Assembly (NCBI GenBank): GCA_030619765.1
Contig: JAUXAU010000001.1
Coordinates: forward strand, 1 to 64,000
Reading direction: 5' to 3'
DNA from: Thermoplasmatota archaeon
GTDB taxonomy: Archaea; Thermoplasmatota; E2; DHVEG-1
DNA length: 64,000 nucleotides
The position numbers were made by a program, and so were the translations under genes. The notes beneath the pieces are model-generated. The model was given only the letters and a program-made list of their open reading frames with translations. It did not search any database and had not been told where the DNA came from. This document shows, piece by piece, positions 34,820 to 45,088 of the stretch (positions are counted from its first letter, which is position 1; the number at the start of each line of letters is the position of its first letter).

Positions 34820-35786
34820 GGAATATAAGCAAAGGATTGACAAAAATAGAGCATCTAGTGGAGGATTTTCAGATGAGCTGAAGTATGTCATACAATCAGG
34901 AGCAAATGTTGTCAGACTCGTGGGGGATCCTCAACTCTGCATTAGAGCATGGATTTTAGGTGATGACAATAAACCATCTCCTTATGCGTTTGAGCAGGAT
35001 GGGTTGTGGATGAGTATGTTAAAAGATGTGCTGGATTATACTATGGAAAAAGATAGTGATGGTGACTGGCATCGTCGTTATGTACTTGCTGATACACAAC
35101 CTCATATTCTAAAAATGGTACGTGATGAAGGATGGGATACTAAAGAAAGGTATCTCATGAATTGTATCCCCAGAGATAATCCTATGGCACATTTGAAGAA
35201 ACATGCTGTGTTGTTAGTTCAATCAGAAGCAGATATTGGGATAGGGCCCATGGCATTTACGGAGTTTGAAAAAGTTGCAGAGAATTATGGCGATCCTGAA
35301 ACTTATGATGTTGTATTTAAGAAGGAAGGATCAAAGTTGAAGACAAAGTATGATTGTCAGATGGCAGTAAAGTCAAATGAGGATTATGGTGCGAAAGTTG
35401 TAGAGGGACCTTTGAATAAGGAAGAGGCTGTGTATGAGTTGTACAACTTGGAGGAAATTGTAAAGCCCACTTCTGCAAGTACTATTTTAAAAAACTTTCG
35501 TGATAGAATTGCATCAATAGATGAAGCTTTACAAACTAACTATGTAGATGAGTGGGAAAAGTTGGCACAGGAAGAAGGTGGAGAGGAGTCTAAAGAAGTT
35601 GAGGTGGAAACAGTTAGAGCTCCAGCAAAAGGAAGGGTAAGGAAGAAAAAAGAAGATGAGGATCCAATTAAAGCAGCGTTTCCTAAGAATGCAAAGTTGT
35701 TGCCTTGCGACGCGTGTGCAAAAGAATTCCCATCAGATATGACAAGCTGTCCTTATTGTGGGGCAGAATATACTTTGGAGGATTAG
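34800..35786 (+). CDS. Putative ssDNA-binding (gp32-like) protein with C-terminal Zn-ribbon
   Basis: Position in replication module; GANVVRLVGDPQL; LLPCDACAKEFPSDMTSCPYCGAEY. Confidence 0.45.
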   Translation: MNLKKLREYKQRIDKNRASSGGFSDELKYVIQSGANVVRLVGDPQLCIRAWILGDDNKPSPYAFEQDGLWMSMLKDVLDYTMEKDSDGDWHRRYVLADTQPHILKMVRDEGWDTKERYLMNCIPRDNPMAHLKKHAVLLVQSEADIGIGPMAFTEFEKVAENYGDPETYDVVFKKEGSKLKTKYDCQMAVKSNEDYGAKVVEGPLNKEEAVYELYNLEEIVKPTSASTILKNFRDRIASIDEALQTNYVDEWEKLAQEEGGEESKEVEVETVRAPAKGRVRKKKEDEDPIKAAFPKNAKLLPCDACAKEFPSDMTSCPYCGAEYTLED

Positions 35787-35987
35787 ATGAATGTTAAAGA
35801 AATCACTTTTGGTTTTGGTTATACAATGAAAATGGATGATGGTGGGTATGTGAAATCATCATATTCATCAATGAGAACTTTAGAACCTGGTGAAGTTGAA
35901 GAGGAAATTCGTGAGGAACTTGCTGAAGATGTGATTCAATTTGTTGTTGATAAAATCACAGGCTTTATAGAGGAGCTAAAAGAATGA
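35787..35987 (+). CDS. Hypothetical small protein
   Basis: ORF. Confidence 0.55.
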   Translation: MNVKEITFGFGYTMKMDDGGYVKSSYSSMRTLEPGEVEEEIREELAEDVIQFVVDKITGFIEELKE

Positions 35988-37063
35988 AAGTAGGAGCGAT
36001 CGCTGATTTACATTTTGGTAAGAATGTTGATGGTAATGCAAGACTTGATAGGAATGAGGAAACTTTTAGACAGCTAGAGAAAGCTTGTAAACTTCTTTGT
36101 ACAGAGAAAGTGGATGCTATAGTTGTATTAGGGGATCTTTCTCATTCAAATCATCCATCAATAGGTGCAAATAATTATATTCGTGATGCACTGTCACTTT
36201 TGGATTCTAAATCTATTCCAACTTTAGTGTTTCCTGGGAACCATGATTATACCCATGAAGGGAATCATGTGTTACAACCTTTCATGACGAACCAGTATCA
36301 AAATGTTGCAATAAGAGATGAGTCTTGTAAATGGTATGAAATGTGTGTTGTCCCTCACGCGCCAAGAGGAACATTTGTGGATGTAAAAAGCAATGATGAG
36401 TATAAACAAGCTGTAAGTGATGGACTTCGTAATGTGTTAAGGGCGTTCCCGTCTGATATTCTTTTGACTCATGCTCAAATTTCTGGGGCAGAAGTTGGTG
36501 AGAATTATATGTTTGAAAGCGGTGCTTTAGAATTGGAGACTGTTTCAAGAATAAGGTTGATTGTTGCTGGAGACATCCATAAAAGGCAGTTGTATAGAAT
36601 AGGAGAAACTGTAATATGTTATCCAGGTAGCTTAACACAGACAGATTATGGAGAGAAAGGACAAAAGAAGGGAGTGGCTATATTCGATACAGAAACGTTT
36701 GATGTAGAGCTTATGGAAGTTAAAGGATATATACAGTATTATAATCTAAAATTTGATACTGTAAATCAAGTAGATGAAGTAGAAAAACATGTTTGGGAAA
36801 AGTGTATTGTGAATGTGGAAGTTTCAGACGAAGCTCAAAAGGCTTCAATAGTTCAAAAAATACTTGAGAAAAATCCATTATCTATTAGAGATATCAGTGT
36901 TGCAGAACATGAAGATGTTAAGCAAGTTTCTGAACTTGCATCTTTAAATTACAAGGAGCAACTTAAAGAGTATTTGAACAGTAGTGATTTTAATAGTACT
37001 GATTGCGATCGTTTACAAACTCTTGCAGAGAATGTAATGGAGGAAGTACATGATAATAAATAG
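35984..37063 (+). CDS. SbcD/gp47-like metallophosphoesterase recombination nuclease
   Basis: IADLHFGKNVD, VVLGDLSHS, LVFPGNHDY, IVAGDIHKRQ. Confidence 0.88.
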   Translation: MKVGAIADLHFGKNVDGNARLDRNEETFRQLEKACKLLCTEKVDAIVVLGDLSHSNHPSIGANNYIRDALSLLDSKSIPTLVFPGNHDYTHEGNHVLQPFMTNQYQNVAIRDESCKWYEMCVVPHAPRGTFVDVKSNDEYKQAVSDGLRNVLRAFPSDILLTHAQISGAEVGENYMFESGALELETVSRIRLIVAGDIHKRQLYRIGETVICYPGSLTQTDYGEKGQKKGVAIFDTETFDVELMEVKGYIQYYNLKFDTVNQVDEVEKHVWEKCIVNVEVSDEAQKASIVQKILEKNPLSIRDISVAEHEDVKQVSELASLNYKEQLKEYLNSSDFNSTDCDRLQTLAENVMEEVHDNK

Positions 37064-39041
37064 GATAAGAGTGAAGAACTTTGGATCATTTATTGAAGCT
37101 GAATATTGTCCACAGAAAGGAATAACTGGAATTTTTGGTGATTGCGGTACAAAAGAAGCTTCAAATGGATCTGGAAAGAGTACTTTGCTAGAAGCAATTT
37201 TGTTTGCACTTTATGGTAAGTCTGCAAGGGGAAATCTTCAAGATGTTTATTCAGATTATGGAACAGATGATTTGGAAGTTGAACTTGAATTTTCTTTGTG
37301 GAATAATTATTATAGAATTCTTAGAACATGGAGTCCTAAAGGAGGAAGCTTTTTAAAGTTGTATGAAGATAAGAAACCATTCGAAGGGAACATTGATGAG
37401 GTACAAGGAAGAATATTGGAAATTATTAAGTTGCCATATTCTGTATTTATTGCAATATCGTTTTTCTTGCAGGGAAAGGGGAATCTGTTTACAGCAGCTA
37501 AATCAGCACCGCGATTAGAATATGTGAGAGAGATACTACTGCTATCCTTTTGGGATAAATGTTATGATTTGACAAGTAAGAAGCTACGCACATACGAAAG
37601 CGATCAGGTAAAATGTCAGAATTTAGTTGCTGCAGAAAAATTGTATATATCAGAACATGAGGGAAGCTTTTCTGAGGATAGCTTGAAAGAGTTGAAAATA
37701 AAAAAAGAAAAGTGGGGAAAGAAGGTTGCTGAACTTGTAGTGGAACAGAAAGCACTTTTGGAACTAAAGCAATCACAACAGGATACATTGGGTCAGATAA
37801 ATGTTGTTAATGAAAAAATTGAATTGAATAGGAAAGTGCTGGATCGGATTTTGAGTGCAAAATCTGATCTTACAGATGCACTAAAGCGAATTCATGTAAG
37901 AACTCCTGCAAAAGTATATCGCTTTGTAGATGGATTATCGTCTAAAGATGTTCAAAAAGATAAGTATCAGCTTACAAGAGAACTGGCTGAAGTGAATATT
38001 CTTTTGAAGCAGGAACAAAGTTTTCTGTCTTCAGCTCCTGATAAGGCATGTCCAACTTGTAGAAGACCTGTTGAAAAAGGTGATTTAGATGGATTAAAAC
38101 AAGAAGCACTTAAGAAGAAGGATGCCTTAGATGTAGCAAGAAGAAATTTTGTTAGTAAGATTAAAGAGGATGATGAATCTTTAGAAGTGCTTGAAACATA
38201 TCAATCAGATAATTTGAGAGCACCACAGATCCTTCAGGACAAGTTAAGTCAGTTGCAATTGTCGAAGCAGTTGAAAAAAGCAGATGATGATGTTTTGAAT
38301 GTAAGTAATGAAATGGCACATTTTAAAAAGACACTTTCAGACTTGAATCAAAGTCTGGGTGATATGGCTGAGATAGATAAACAAATTCAAGAGACGGAAA
38401 GTGCAAGAAGTCGTGCAGATTCTATCTGTAATAAAACAGATGCTCAAATAACATCAATAGAGATTATAAAAACGCATATAGAAAAAGCACAAAACAAGTT
38501 GAAGCAATTTGAATTTGAGCTTGATGCGGCCGGCTGTTTGGTAAGGGATTTTAAAGTATTGAAAGGTGTGTTTTCTAAAACAGGTATATCGTTTTTTGTT
38601 ATTCAACAAGTTGTGAAACAAGAATTGGAGAAACTGGCCAATGAATTTTTGAGACAACTGTCTACATTCAGGGTACAATTTGCATTTGAATCGTCAACAG
38701 GTAAACCAACACTCGATATTATTATTTGTAACGGACAGATTAAAAGAAAATATGAGACTTATAGTGGAGGCGAAAAAGCGCTGATAGATTTTTCAATCCG
38801 TATGGCTTTGAGCGAGCTGTTAAGTAAAAGAAAAGTTGGTGGTCGTGTAGAGTTTGTTGTGCTGGATGAAATTTTCGGTGCACTGGATTCAAAAAATAAA
38901 GGTGCGTTAGAAACAATGTTAGCTATGTTAAGAAAACGGTTTGAACAATTATTTGTAGTGTCGCATATTCCATTGGATATTTCGTTTGATAGTATAGTTG
39001 TGGTGAAAAAGCGGAATGAAGTTAGTGAGCTAGTGATGTAA
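37050..39041 (+). CDS. SbcC/gp46-like SMC-type ATPase
   Basis: KNFGSFIEAEY...SNGSGKSTLLEAILFALYGKSARG; CPTCRRPV Zn hook; YSGGEKALIDFSIRMALSELL. Confidence 0.9.
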   Translation: MIINRIRVKNFGSFIEAEYCPQKGITGIFGDCGTKEASNGSGKSTLLEAILFALYGKSARGNLQDVYSDYGTDDLEVELEFSLWNNYYRILRTWSPKGGSFLKLYEDKKPFEGNIDEVQGRILEIIKLPYSVFIAISFFLQGKGNLFTAAKSAPRLEYVREILLLSFWDKCYDLTSKKLRTYESDQVKCQNLVAAEKLYISEHEGSFSEDSLKELKIKKEKWGKKVAELVVEQKALLELKQSQQDTLGQINVVNEKIELNRKVLDRILSAKSDLTDALKRIHVRTPAKVYRFVDGLSSKDVQKDKYQLTRELAEVNILLKQEQSFLSSAPDKACPTCRRPVEKGDLDGLKQEALKKKDALDVARRNFVSKIKEDDESLEVLETYQSDNLRAPQILQDKLSQLQLSKQLKKADDDVLNVSNEMAHFKKTLSDLNQSLGDMAEIDKQIQETESARSRADSICNKTDAQITSIEIIKTHIEKAQNKLKQFEFELDAAGCLVRDFKVLKGVFSKTGISFFVIQQVVKQELEKLANEFLRQLSTFRVQFAFESSTGKPTLDIIICNGQIKRKYETYSGGEKALIDFSIRMALSELLSKRKVGGRVEFVVLDEIFGALDSKNKGALETMLAMLRKRFEQLFVVSHIPLDISFDSIVVVKKRNEVSELVM

Positions 39042-39042
39042 T

Positions 39043-39247
39043 ACGGTTCGGTTTGGTAAGGCGAGGTATGGTGAGGTAAAGTGGGGTATGATTGGGTCTG
39101 GTATGATGTGGTAAGGTAGGGTTTGGTGAGGAATGAGTGAAATAAATTTGACAATATGTGGTAAGGCATGGTCGGGTATGGTAGGGTGATGTTTGGTCGG
39201 GTCGGGTGAGGTGCGGTATGGTAGGGTCTGGTAAGGTGAGGTAGGGA
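39043..39247 (+). repeat. Degenerate pentamer (GGTNN) phased arrays, two blocks
   Basis: ggtat ggtga ggtaa agtgg ggtat ... ggtaa ggcat ggtcg ggtat ggtag ...; blocks separated by tgaaataaatttgacaatatg. Confidence 0.9.
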
Positions 39248-39264
39248 TTCAAAAGGGGGAGATT

Positions 39265-40332
39265 TTGATATCAAAAGATCTACAAAAAATGCTGGATAAG
39301 CAATTCGGTCCTGGCAAAGTTGTCCAGGCAAAAGATGCAAAGGCTCTTGCTTATGAACGGTTACCATCAGGTTCTGTACAATTAGATAGGGCTTTAGGTG
39401 GTGGATTTCCTCTAGGAAGGATTATAGAATTTCTGGGACTGGAGGGTCATGGAAAAACGACGGTGCTTTTAAAAACTATTGCAGAAAATCAAAAGGCCGG
39501 ACGAACTTGTGCACTTGTTGCTACAGAGGAATTCGATACAAAATTTGCTCGAACTCTTGGGGTTAATTTGGATGAATTAGAGCTTAGTGTTCCTGAATCT
39601 TTAGAAGAAATGATTGATCTTGTAGAGGTGTTAGTTGCTTCAAGGGAAATTGTTGTTATTGGAATTGATTCAATTACTGGTGGATTGCCTTTATTTGTAC
39701 AGGAAAGAAGTGCAGATGAGCCTACAAGAGGGGTTGAAGCAAAGTTGAATAATTTATTCTGTCGAAAAGTTGTTACCGCGATGGCACCTGGAAATTTAAC
39801 AAAGAAAGAGAATAGGCCTTGGTGTACTGTTATTTATACAAATCAATTGAGAGCTACTATGGGTAGTAGTAAATTTCCCTTACCTCCTGAAGCTGGTGGT
39901 GGAATGGGCCTTAAGTTTTTTAAATCTATTAGTGTATTTTTTAGGAGATTGCAATGGATAAATAATGTGGGTAAAGTAGCTAAAGCATCAAAAGATAAGA
40001 AATGGGGACAGACAATTATGTTTATGGCAAAAAAGAATAAAACTTTTATCCCGTACGGAATGGGTGAGATTGACTTTTATTTTAGGGATTCTAAAGTTGT
40101 TAGAGCAGGGCAATATGATTCCTTAAGAGAGTTAATTGCATTAGCAACTGAGCTTAATGTGATTAAACAAAAGGGGTCATATTTTTATATTGCAAATGAA
40201 AGGTTTCAAGGTAAGGAGATTTTAATAGATGCTTTAAGAGCTGATATGGGTATAATGCAACTGCTGAAGGACTCATGTAACCTACCATTCTGGTATTATG
40301 AGATTAAAAAGAAGAGGGAGATTGCATTGTGA
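39265..40332 (+). CDS. RecA/UvsX-like recombinase
   Basis: LPSGSVQLDRALGGGFPLGRIIEFLGLEGHGKTTVLLKTIAENQ. Confidence 0.9.
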   Translation: MISKDLQKMLDKQFGPGKVVQAKDAKALAYERLPSGSVQLDRALGGGFPLGRIIEFLGLEGHGKTTVLLKTIAENQKAGRTCALVATEEFDTKFARTLGVNLDELELSVPESLEEMIDLVEVLVASREIVVIGIDSITGGLPLFVQERSADEPTRGVEAKLNNLFCRKVVTAMAPGNLTKKENRPWCTVIYTNQLRATMGSSKFPLPPEAGGGMGLKFFKSISVFFRRLQWINNVGKVAKASKDKKWGQTIMFMAKKNKTFIPYGMGEIDFYFRDSKVVRAGQYDSLRELIALATELNVIKQKGSYFYIANERFQGKEILIDALRADMGIMQLLKDSCNLPFWYYEIKKKREIAL

Positions 40333-40643
40333 AAACTCCAAAATGGTTGGACAAAGATCGAAGAAAAAAAGAAAGTATTAAACAAGAAAGAGATGTTGCA
40401 GAACATGTAAAGGGTCGTGCTCATCTGGCTTCAGGTGCGCCATGGTTTGACAAAGGTGATGTGAACAACCAAACATGTTTAATTTCTTGTAAACAAACAA
40501 AGCACGCAGTATTCCGATTGTCTTTAAGGGATTTAAAGGAGATAGAAAATCAAGCAAGAAAAAAAGGTTTGTTGCCTGTAATGTTTGTATGTATATCAGG
40601 GGATGAATATGTTATCCTTAGAAAGGATGATTTGAGTTGGTGA
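40329..40643 (+). CDS. PD-(D/E)XK-like nuclease (putative resolvase)
   Basis: ERDVAEHVKGRAHLASGAPWFDKGDVNNQTCLISCKQTKHAVFRL. Confidence 0.5.
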   Translation: MKTPKWLDKDRRKKESIKQERDVAEHVKGRAHLASGAPWFDKGDVNNQTCLISCKQTKHAVFRLSLRDLKEIENQARKKGLLPVMFVCISGDEYVILRKDDLSW

Positions 40644-40649
40644 AAGGGT

Positions 40650-41186
40650 GTGAAAAAGAAATGGTTTGTTATCACTCTGCCCTCAAGAAGCAGAGATAAA
40701 ATAATTGGAAAGAGGATGTCAAAGATTACTCAAGAGATTGAAGGGAGTATGGGTGTATATATTCCACAAATAAGAAATGTGGATTTGCAGGAGGAGGATC
40801 TGTTTCCTGGATATGGGTTTATATATCTTTCGGAGAATATTTCAGCAGAACAATTTTTTAATAAATTTGAAGATCATAAATCTTTGTTGTCAGTGTTAAA
40901 AAAAGTTGTGGTAGAAGAAGAAGGTGATCTGAAAGTCCCTGCAGAAATTGATAAGGAAATTATCAGAGATGTTAAGCAAAGATGTGCAGGTATAAAGGTT
41001 TTAAGAAAAACTAAATTTTCTGAAGATGATCGTGTGCACATAACGAGAGGAATATTTGAGGGGTTTGTGGGTGTTATAAAATCCCTTGATTTATTAGAGG
41101 AGAAAGTCTCTGTAGGTATATATTTCCTCGGATCTGAGGTGGCTATTAAAGTTGACATGGAGGACATTGAAATAAATGAAACTTAG
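40650..41186 (+). CDS. NusG/RfaH-like transcription elongation factor
   Basis: KKWFVITLPSRSRDKIIGKRM...LFPGYGFIYL; KOW-like GDDRVHITRGIFEGFVGVIKSLD (DDRV in sequence). Confidence 0.6.
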   Translation: MKKKWFVITLPSRSRDKIIGKRMSKITQEIEGSMGVYIPQIRNVDLQEEDLFPGYGFIYLSENISAEQFFNKFEDHKSLLSVLKKVVVEEEGDLKVPAEIDKEIIRDVKQRCAGIKVLRKTKFSEDDRVHITRGIFEGFVGVIKSLDLLEEKVSVGIYFLGSEVAIKVDMEDIEINET

Positions 41187-43092
41187 TGAAAATGCAGAGA
41201 CTTTATTAAAAGAGAGATATTATCAAGAGGGAGAAAATTGGGAAAAGTTGTGTCATAGAGTTGCTTATTTTTTAGATGTTGATGAGATGTATGCAGAACA
41301 GTTTTACAAGATATTAAAAAATTGTTTGTTCTTGTCTAATTCTCCAACGCTGATGAATGCTGGAACAGGTGTAAAAAATCTGGCGGCATGTTTTGTATTG
41401 CCTGTGCCGGATCGGTTAGATGGAATATATGATATATTAAAAACAGCAGCGTTGATTCATGCGAGTGGTGGAGGAACAGGATTTGATTTTTCAGAGTTGC
41501 GACCTAAGGGAAGTATAATAGGCAGTACAAGAGGAACCACATTAGGCCCTGTTAGTTTCTTGAAAGTGTATAATGCTTCTACAGAAATTATCAAACAAGG
41601 TGGAAGACGAAGAGGGGCTAATATGGGGGTTATGCGAGTTGATCATAGAGATATAATGGAGTTTATAAATTGTAAGTGTGTGGAAGGGGATGTTGCAAAT
41701 TTTAATATCTCTGTTGCTATAACAGATGAGTTTATGAAAGCTTGTGAAGATGGAGAATCTTTTACGCTTGATTATAATCTTCATGGATTGGATCCCATAG
41801 TGGAAGATGCTAATATGCTGATGGATAAGATTGTAGCTAATGCCTGGCAGAATGGGGAGCCTGGTTTATTTTTTATTGATACTGCTAATAGATTGTCTGG
41901 TATTGATGAACACATTGCAGCAACTAATCCTTGTGGAGAAATTGATCAGCCGCCTTATGGTAGTTGTACTTTAGGTTCAATAAATCTGTCAAAACTTGTT
42001 AAGGAAGGTAAAGTTAATTATCCGGATTTGAGAGAAGTGGTTCATTATGCAATCAGATTTTTAGATAATGTTATAACAAAATGTGAGTATACAATTTCTG
42101 AGATTAGTGAAAGAACATTATTTTACCGGCCTTTAGGATTAGGTGTAATGGGGTGGGCGGACATGCTTATTAAATTGGGAGTTGTGTATGGAAGCAAAGA
42201 AAGCTTTGAATTGGCTGAGAAAGTTATGATTGTTATTCAAGATGCAGCTCAAGAGGCAAGTAAGAAGTTGTGTGAAGAGAAAGGAGAAAATGGTGAGAAA
42301 AAGGGGCGAAGACATGCAAGATTAACTTCAATAGCACCAACAGGATCGCTTTCGTTGATTGCTAATTGTAGTTCAGGGATTGAGCCAAACTTTGAATGGA
42401 TGTACGAATCACATCGTGTGGATCAAATATTTACACATTATCATCCACTGGCAAGAAAATACTTAGAAAAAGGGGAGAAGCTACCTGAATATTTTGTGAC
42501 CACATTTGATGTAGTTCCTGAGCAACATGTTGATATGCAGATTGCTTTTCAGAAACACACAGATCATTCTATCTCAAAAACCATCAACTTAAAGAAATCT
42601 GCAACTAAGGAAGATATTAAAAATATATTTTTTAGAGCGTGGAGAGGGGATTGTAAGGGGATAACAGTTTATCGTGATGGAAGTAGAAAAGAACAGGTAT
42701 TAGTTGCAAAGACTAGAGAGGAAATTGAAAGCCCTACAAAAATTGCTCCTATTCAAAGACCACGAAGATTAAATGGAGTTACAGGAAAGGAAGAAACAAC
42801 TTTTGGTTCGGTTTATGTTACTGTTAACTTTCTTGATAAAGTTCCAATTGAGGTTTTTTTAAACATAAAGGATATAGATATGAATGGTCTGAGTAGAATG
42901 ATTTCTTTAGCATTGAGGAGTAATGTGTCAGTTGATGAAGTTATCAAACAACTTGTTTTAAGTGGTGGAGAAATTGAGAGTGCTGTGGCCAATGTATTAC
43001 AAAAGGTTTCAAAAAGGTGGGGGGAAATAAAAGAATGGCGAGAGGTAAAAGGCAGTTGTGAACTAGAAAGGTGTGCAGAATGCAATCTGTAA
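41176..43092 (+). CDS. nrdJ: Class II (B12-dependent) ribonucleotide reductase
   Basis: NSPTLMNAGTG, IHASGGGTGFDFSELRPKG, NPCGEIDQPPYGSCTLGSINL, SIAPTGSLSLIANCSSGIEPNF; C-terminal CAEC. Confidence 0.88.
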   Translation: MKLSENAETLLKERYYQEGENWEKLCHRVAYFLDVDEMYAEQFYKILKNCLFLSNSPTLMNAGTGVKNLAACFVLPVPDRLDGIYDILKTAALIHASGGGTGFDFSELRPKGSIIGSTRGTTLGPVSFLKVYNASTEIIKQGGRRRGANMGVMRVDHRDIMEFINCKCVEGDVANFNISVAITDEFMKACEDGESFTLDYNLHGLDPIVEDANMLMDKIVANAWQNGEPGLFFIDTANRLSGIDEHIAATNPCGEIDQPPYGSCTLGSINLSKLVKEGKVNYPDLREVVHYAIRFLDNVITKCEYTISEISERTLFYRPLGLGVMGWADMLIKLGVVYGSKESFELAEKVMIVIQDAAQEASKKLCEEKGENGEKKGRRHARLTSIAPTGSLSLIANCSSGIEPNFEWMYESHRVDQIFTHYHPLARKYLEKGEKLPEYFVTTFDVVPEQHVDMQIAFQKHTDHSISKTINLKKSATKEDIKNIFFRAWRGDCKGITVYRDGSRKEQVLVAKTREEIESPTKIAPIQRPRRLNGVTGKEETTFGSVYVTVNFLDKVPIEVFLNIKDIDMNGLSRMISLALRSNVSVDEVIKQLVLSGGEIESAVANVLQKVSKRWGEIKEWREVKGSCELERCAECNL

Positions 43093-43628
43093 TTGGATTG
43101 GATTTATCTTTAGTGCACACAGGAGTGGCTGTAGGAGTTGTAGATAATTCTTCGCATCATTTTACATCTTTTGTTGTCTCATGTAAAGAGAAAGGTCCTT
43201 ATCGATTGGACTTAATTCGTAAGAGAATAAAACATATTTTAGGGGAAGATCTCAGCGGTGTTGCAATTGAAGGGTATAGCTTCGGAAGTAAAGGGAGGGG
43301 GATTTATGGGATAGGTGAGTTAGGAGGGATAATCCGATTGATGTTGTACAACAATAGATGTAATGCTATAATTGTTCCTCCTTCAGTTTTAAAAAAATTT
43401 GTATGTGATAAGGGCAACGCTCCAAAAGATAAAGTTGTGAGTTGTTATAATGAGCAGTTTGATGAGCACTTTTTGGTGAAGGAGAATAATGAAGTAGATG
43501 CTTTAGGTTTGGCTCGGATAGCGGCGGCGTATTTTTTAAATGATTACACAGAATTAAATGAAAGACAGGTAGATATGATTAAAGGAATAGAGGAGAAATG
43601 TAAAGTATGGTGTTTTCGGCGGAGTTAG
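43071..43628 (+). CDS. RuvC-like Holliday junction resolvase
   Basis: VIGLDLSLVHTGVAVG, GVAIEGYSFG, NNEVDALGLARIA. Confidence 0.8.
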   Translation: MCRMQSVIGLDLSLVHTGVAVGVVDNSSHHFTSFVVSCKEKGPYRLDLIRKRIKHILGEDLSGVAIEGYSFGSKGRGIYGIGELGGIIRLMLYNNRCNAIIVPPSVLKKFVCDKGNAPKDKVVSCYNEQFDEHFLVKENNEVDALGLARIAAAYFLNDYTELNERQVDMIKGIEEKCKVWCFRRS

Positions 43629-44161
43629 ATAAGTTTTGTTGTGAGTCTTTTTTTAAATCAGCGTCTGCGGATGATAGGGTGCGCCAGGCTAGACGGATGA
43701 AGATGATGTTAGGAAAATCAAAGATTATCATTGATAGATATTTTCTAAAACAAGATAAGCGAATACTTATGATATACTTTTTTCATAATCAGAACATAAG
43801 AGATTTGAGAGGGTTTTATCCATCTTCAATAAAATGGAATTTTGTGATCGAACACAAAATCAGAAAATTAGTGCGCAGACTTAAATTATTTATGGATTTT
43901 TTTCAAAACTATGATTATAAAACTATTTTCTTTGAGGCTAGAAGGGTGTTGTCTCAAAAACAGTATGAATTTTTAAATGTGTATTTAAAATGCCACTCTG
44001 TTGGGAAAAGTGCCCAGGTGTGTCTGAATAGAAAAACAGGAAGGATTGGATGTAGTCATGTAGCGATTATATACAGGCTGAAAATGTTGCTTAGAAAGTT
44101 AGATGAAATGAGTCTTTGGACTGGCCCTTTAATGAATCTTGTTTTAGGGTTGAAAAGATGA
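43607..44161 (+). CDS. Hypothetical, HTH/sigma-like C-terminus
   Basis: LSQKQYEFLNVYLKCHSVGKSAQVCLNRKTGRIGCSHVAIIYRLKMLLRKL. Confidence 0.4.
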   Translation: MVFSAELDKFCCESFFKSASADDRVRQARRMKMMLGKSKIIIDRYFLKQDKRILMIYFFHNQNIRDLRGFYPSSIKWNFVIEHKIRKLVRRLKLFMDFFQNYDYKTIFFEARRVLSQKQYEFLNVYLKCHSVGKSAQVCLNRKTGRIGCSHVAIIYRLKMLLRKLDEMSLWTGPLMNLVLGLKR

Positions 44162-44190
44162 TTGACTTTTTTGCTGAAGTGTGCTATTAT
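44162..44190 (+). promoter_or_regulatory. Extended -10 sigma70-like promoter
   Basis: TTGACT-N17-TATTAT, TGC before -10. Confidence 0.7.
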
Positions 44191-44206
44191 ATGAGGAGAG
44201 GATAAA

Positions 44207-45088
44207 ATGAAAGTGGGCTTAATTGGTTTAGGGAACATGGGGATGATCCACTATCGTGTTTTATGTGACATGCTTCGTCGAAAAGAGATTGATGATATTG
44301 AAGTTTATGATATTAACAGTAATTTGAGAAAAGGTAAGGAAACCAAGTGGGCACCAGAGAAAGAATTGATAGACTGGGCAGATGCTGTTGTAATAGCAAC
44401 TCCTACATTTACTCATGGAGACCTGGCAAAGAAAGTTTTGGAGAAAAAGAAGCCTGTATTTGTTGAGAAGCCGCTGGTGTTTGAGCCTATGATAGCTTTG
44501 GATTTTCTTGGCGCTCCTGTGTTTGTAGGTTATATTGAGAGATATAATCCTGTTGTGCAGTATCTGAAAAAGCACTTTGCAGAGTTTGGAGAAGTTTTAT
44601 ATGTAACAACAACGCGTGTTAATAATGTGCCTCAAAAGAGTAGGAAGATAGAAGGGATTGTTAGGGATTTGGGAGTACATGATTTTGATCTTTTATGTTG
44701 GTTGTTTGAAGATAAGCCGTATGTAACACATCAGTATATCTTAAAAGATGCTGCTAAAAGAGATATATTTGCATCAATAGATTTTTCGATCAATGATATT
44801 GAAGCTAATGTAAGATTGTCTTGGATAGACTTGCAAAAAGAAAGACAAATAGATGTTTATACAAATACTTGTGTGGTTCTGGTTGATTTGATGCAGCAAG
44901 AAATTATTATTTTTGATAGAGCGGGTGAAAGTGTAGAGTATACGGAACGATTTAAAGGAGAACCTGCTTTATTAGAGATGAGAGCTTTTCTGAAAATGGC
45001 AAAATGTGGAAAGAATGATGCTTATGATTATTTGGGATTGAACTCTTTGTCTTGTGCTAGAGAAGTAATGAGGAGGGAGAAAAGATGA
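44207..45088 (+). CDS. Gfo/Idh/MocA oxidoreductase (WbpB/WlbA-like)
   Basis: MKVGLIGLGNMGMIHYRVL, VVIATPTFTHGDLAKKVLEKKKPVFVEKPL. Confidence 0.85.
   Translation: MKVGLIGLGNMGMIHYRVLCDMLRRKEIDDIEVYDINSNLRKGKETKWAPEKELIDWADAVVIATPTFTHGDLAKKVLEKKKPVFVEKPLVFEPMIALDFLGAPVFVGYIERYNPVVQYLKKHFAEFGEVLYVTTTRVNNVPQKSRKIEGIVRDLGVHDFDLLCWLFEDKPYVTHQYILKDAAKRDIFASIDFSINDIEANVRLSWIDLQKERQIDVYTNTCVVLVDLMQQEIIIFDRAGESVEYTERFKGEPALLEMRAFLKMAKCGKNDAYDYLGLNSLSCAREVMRREKR

Noticed and set aside
39100-39180. Promoter at TTGACA within the pentamer array spacer
   Set aside because: No convincing -10 at 16-18 nt; not reported as a feature.
38759-39367. Minus-strand ORFs with PYHTRP-like repeats
   Set aside because: Reading of the GGTNN pentamer array and of the antisense of sbcC/recA; not credible proteins.
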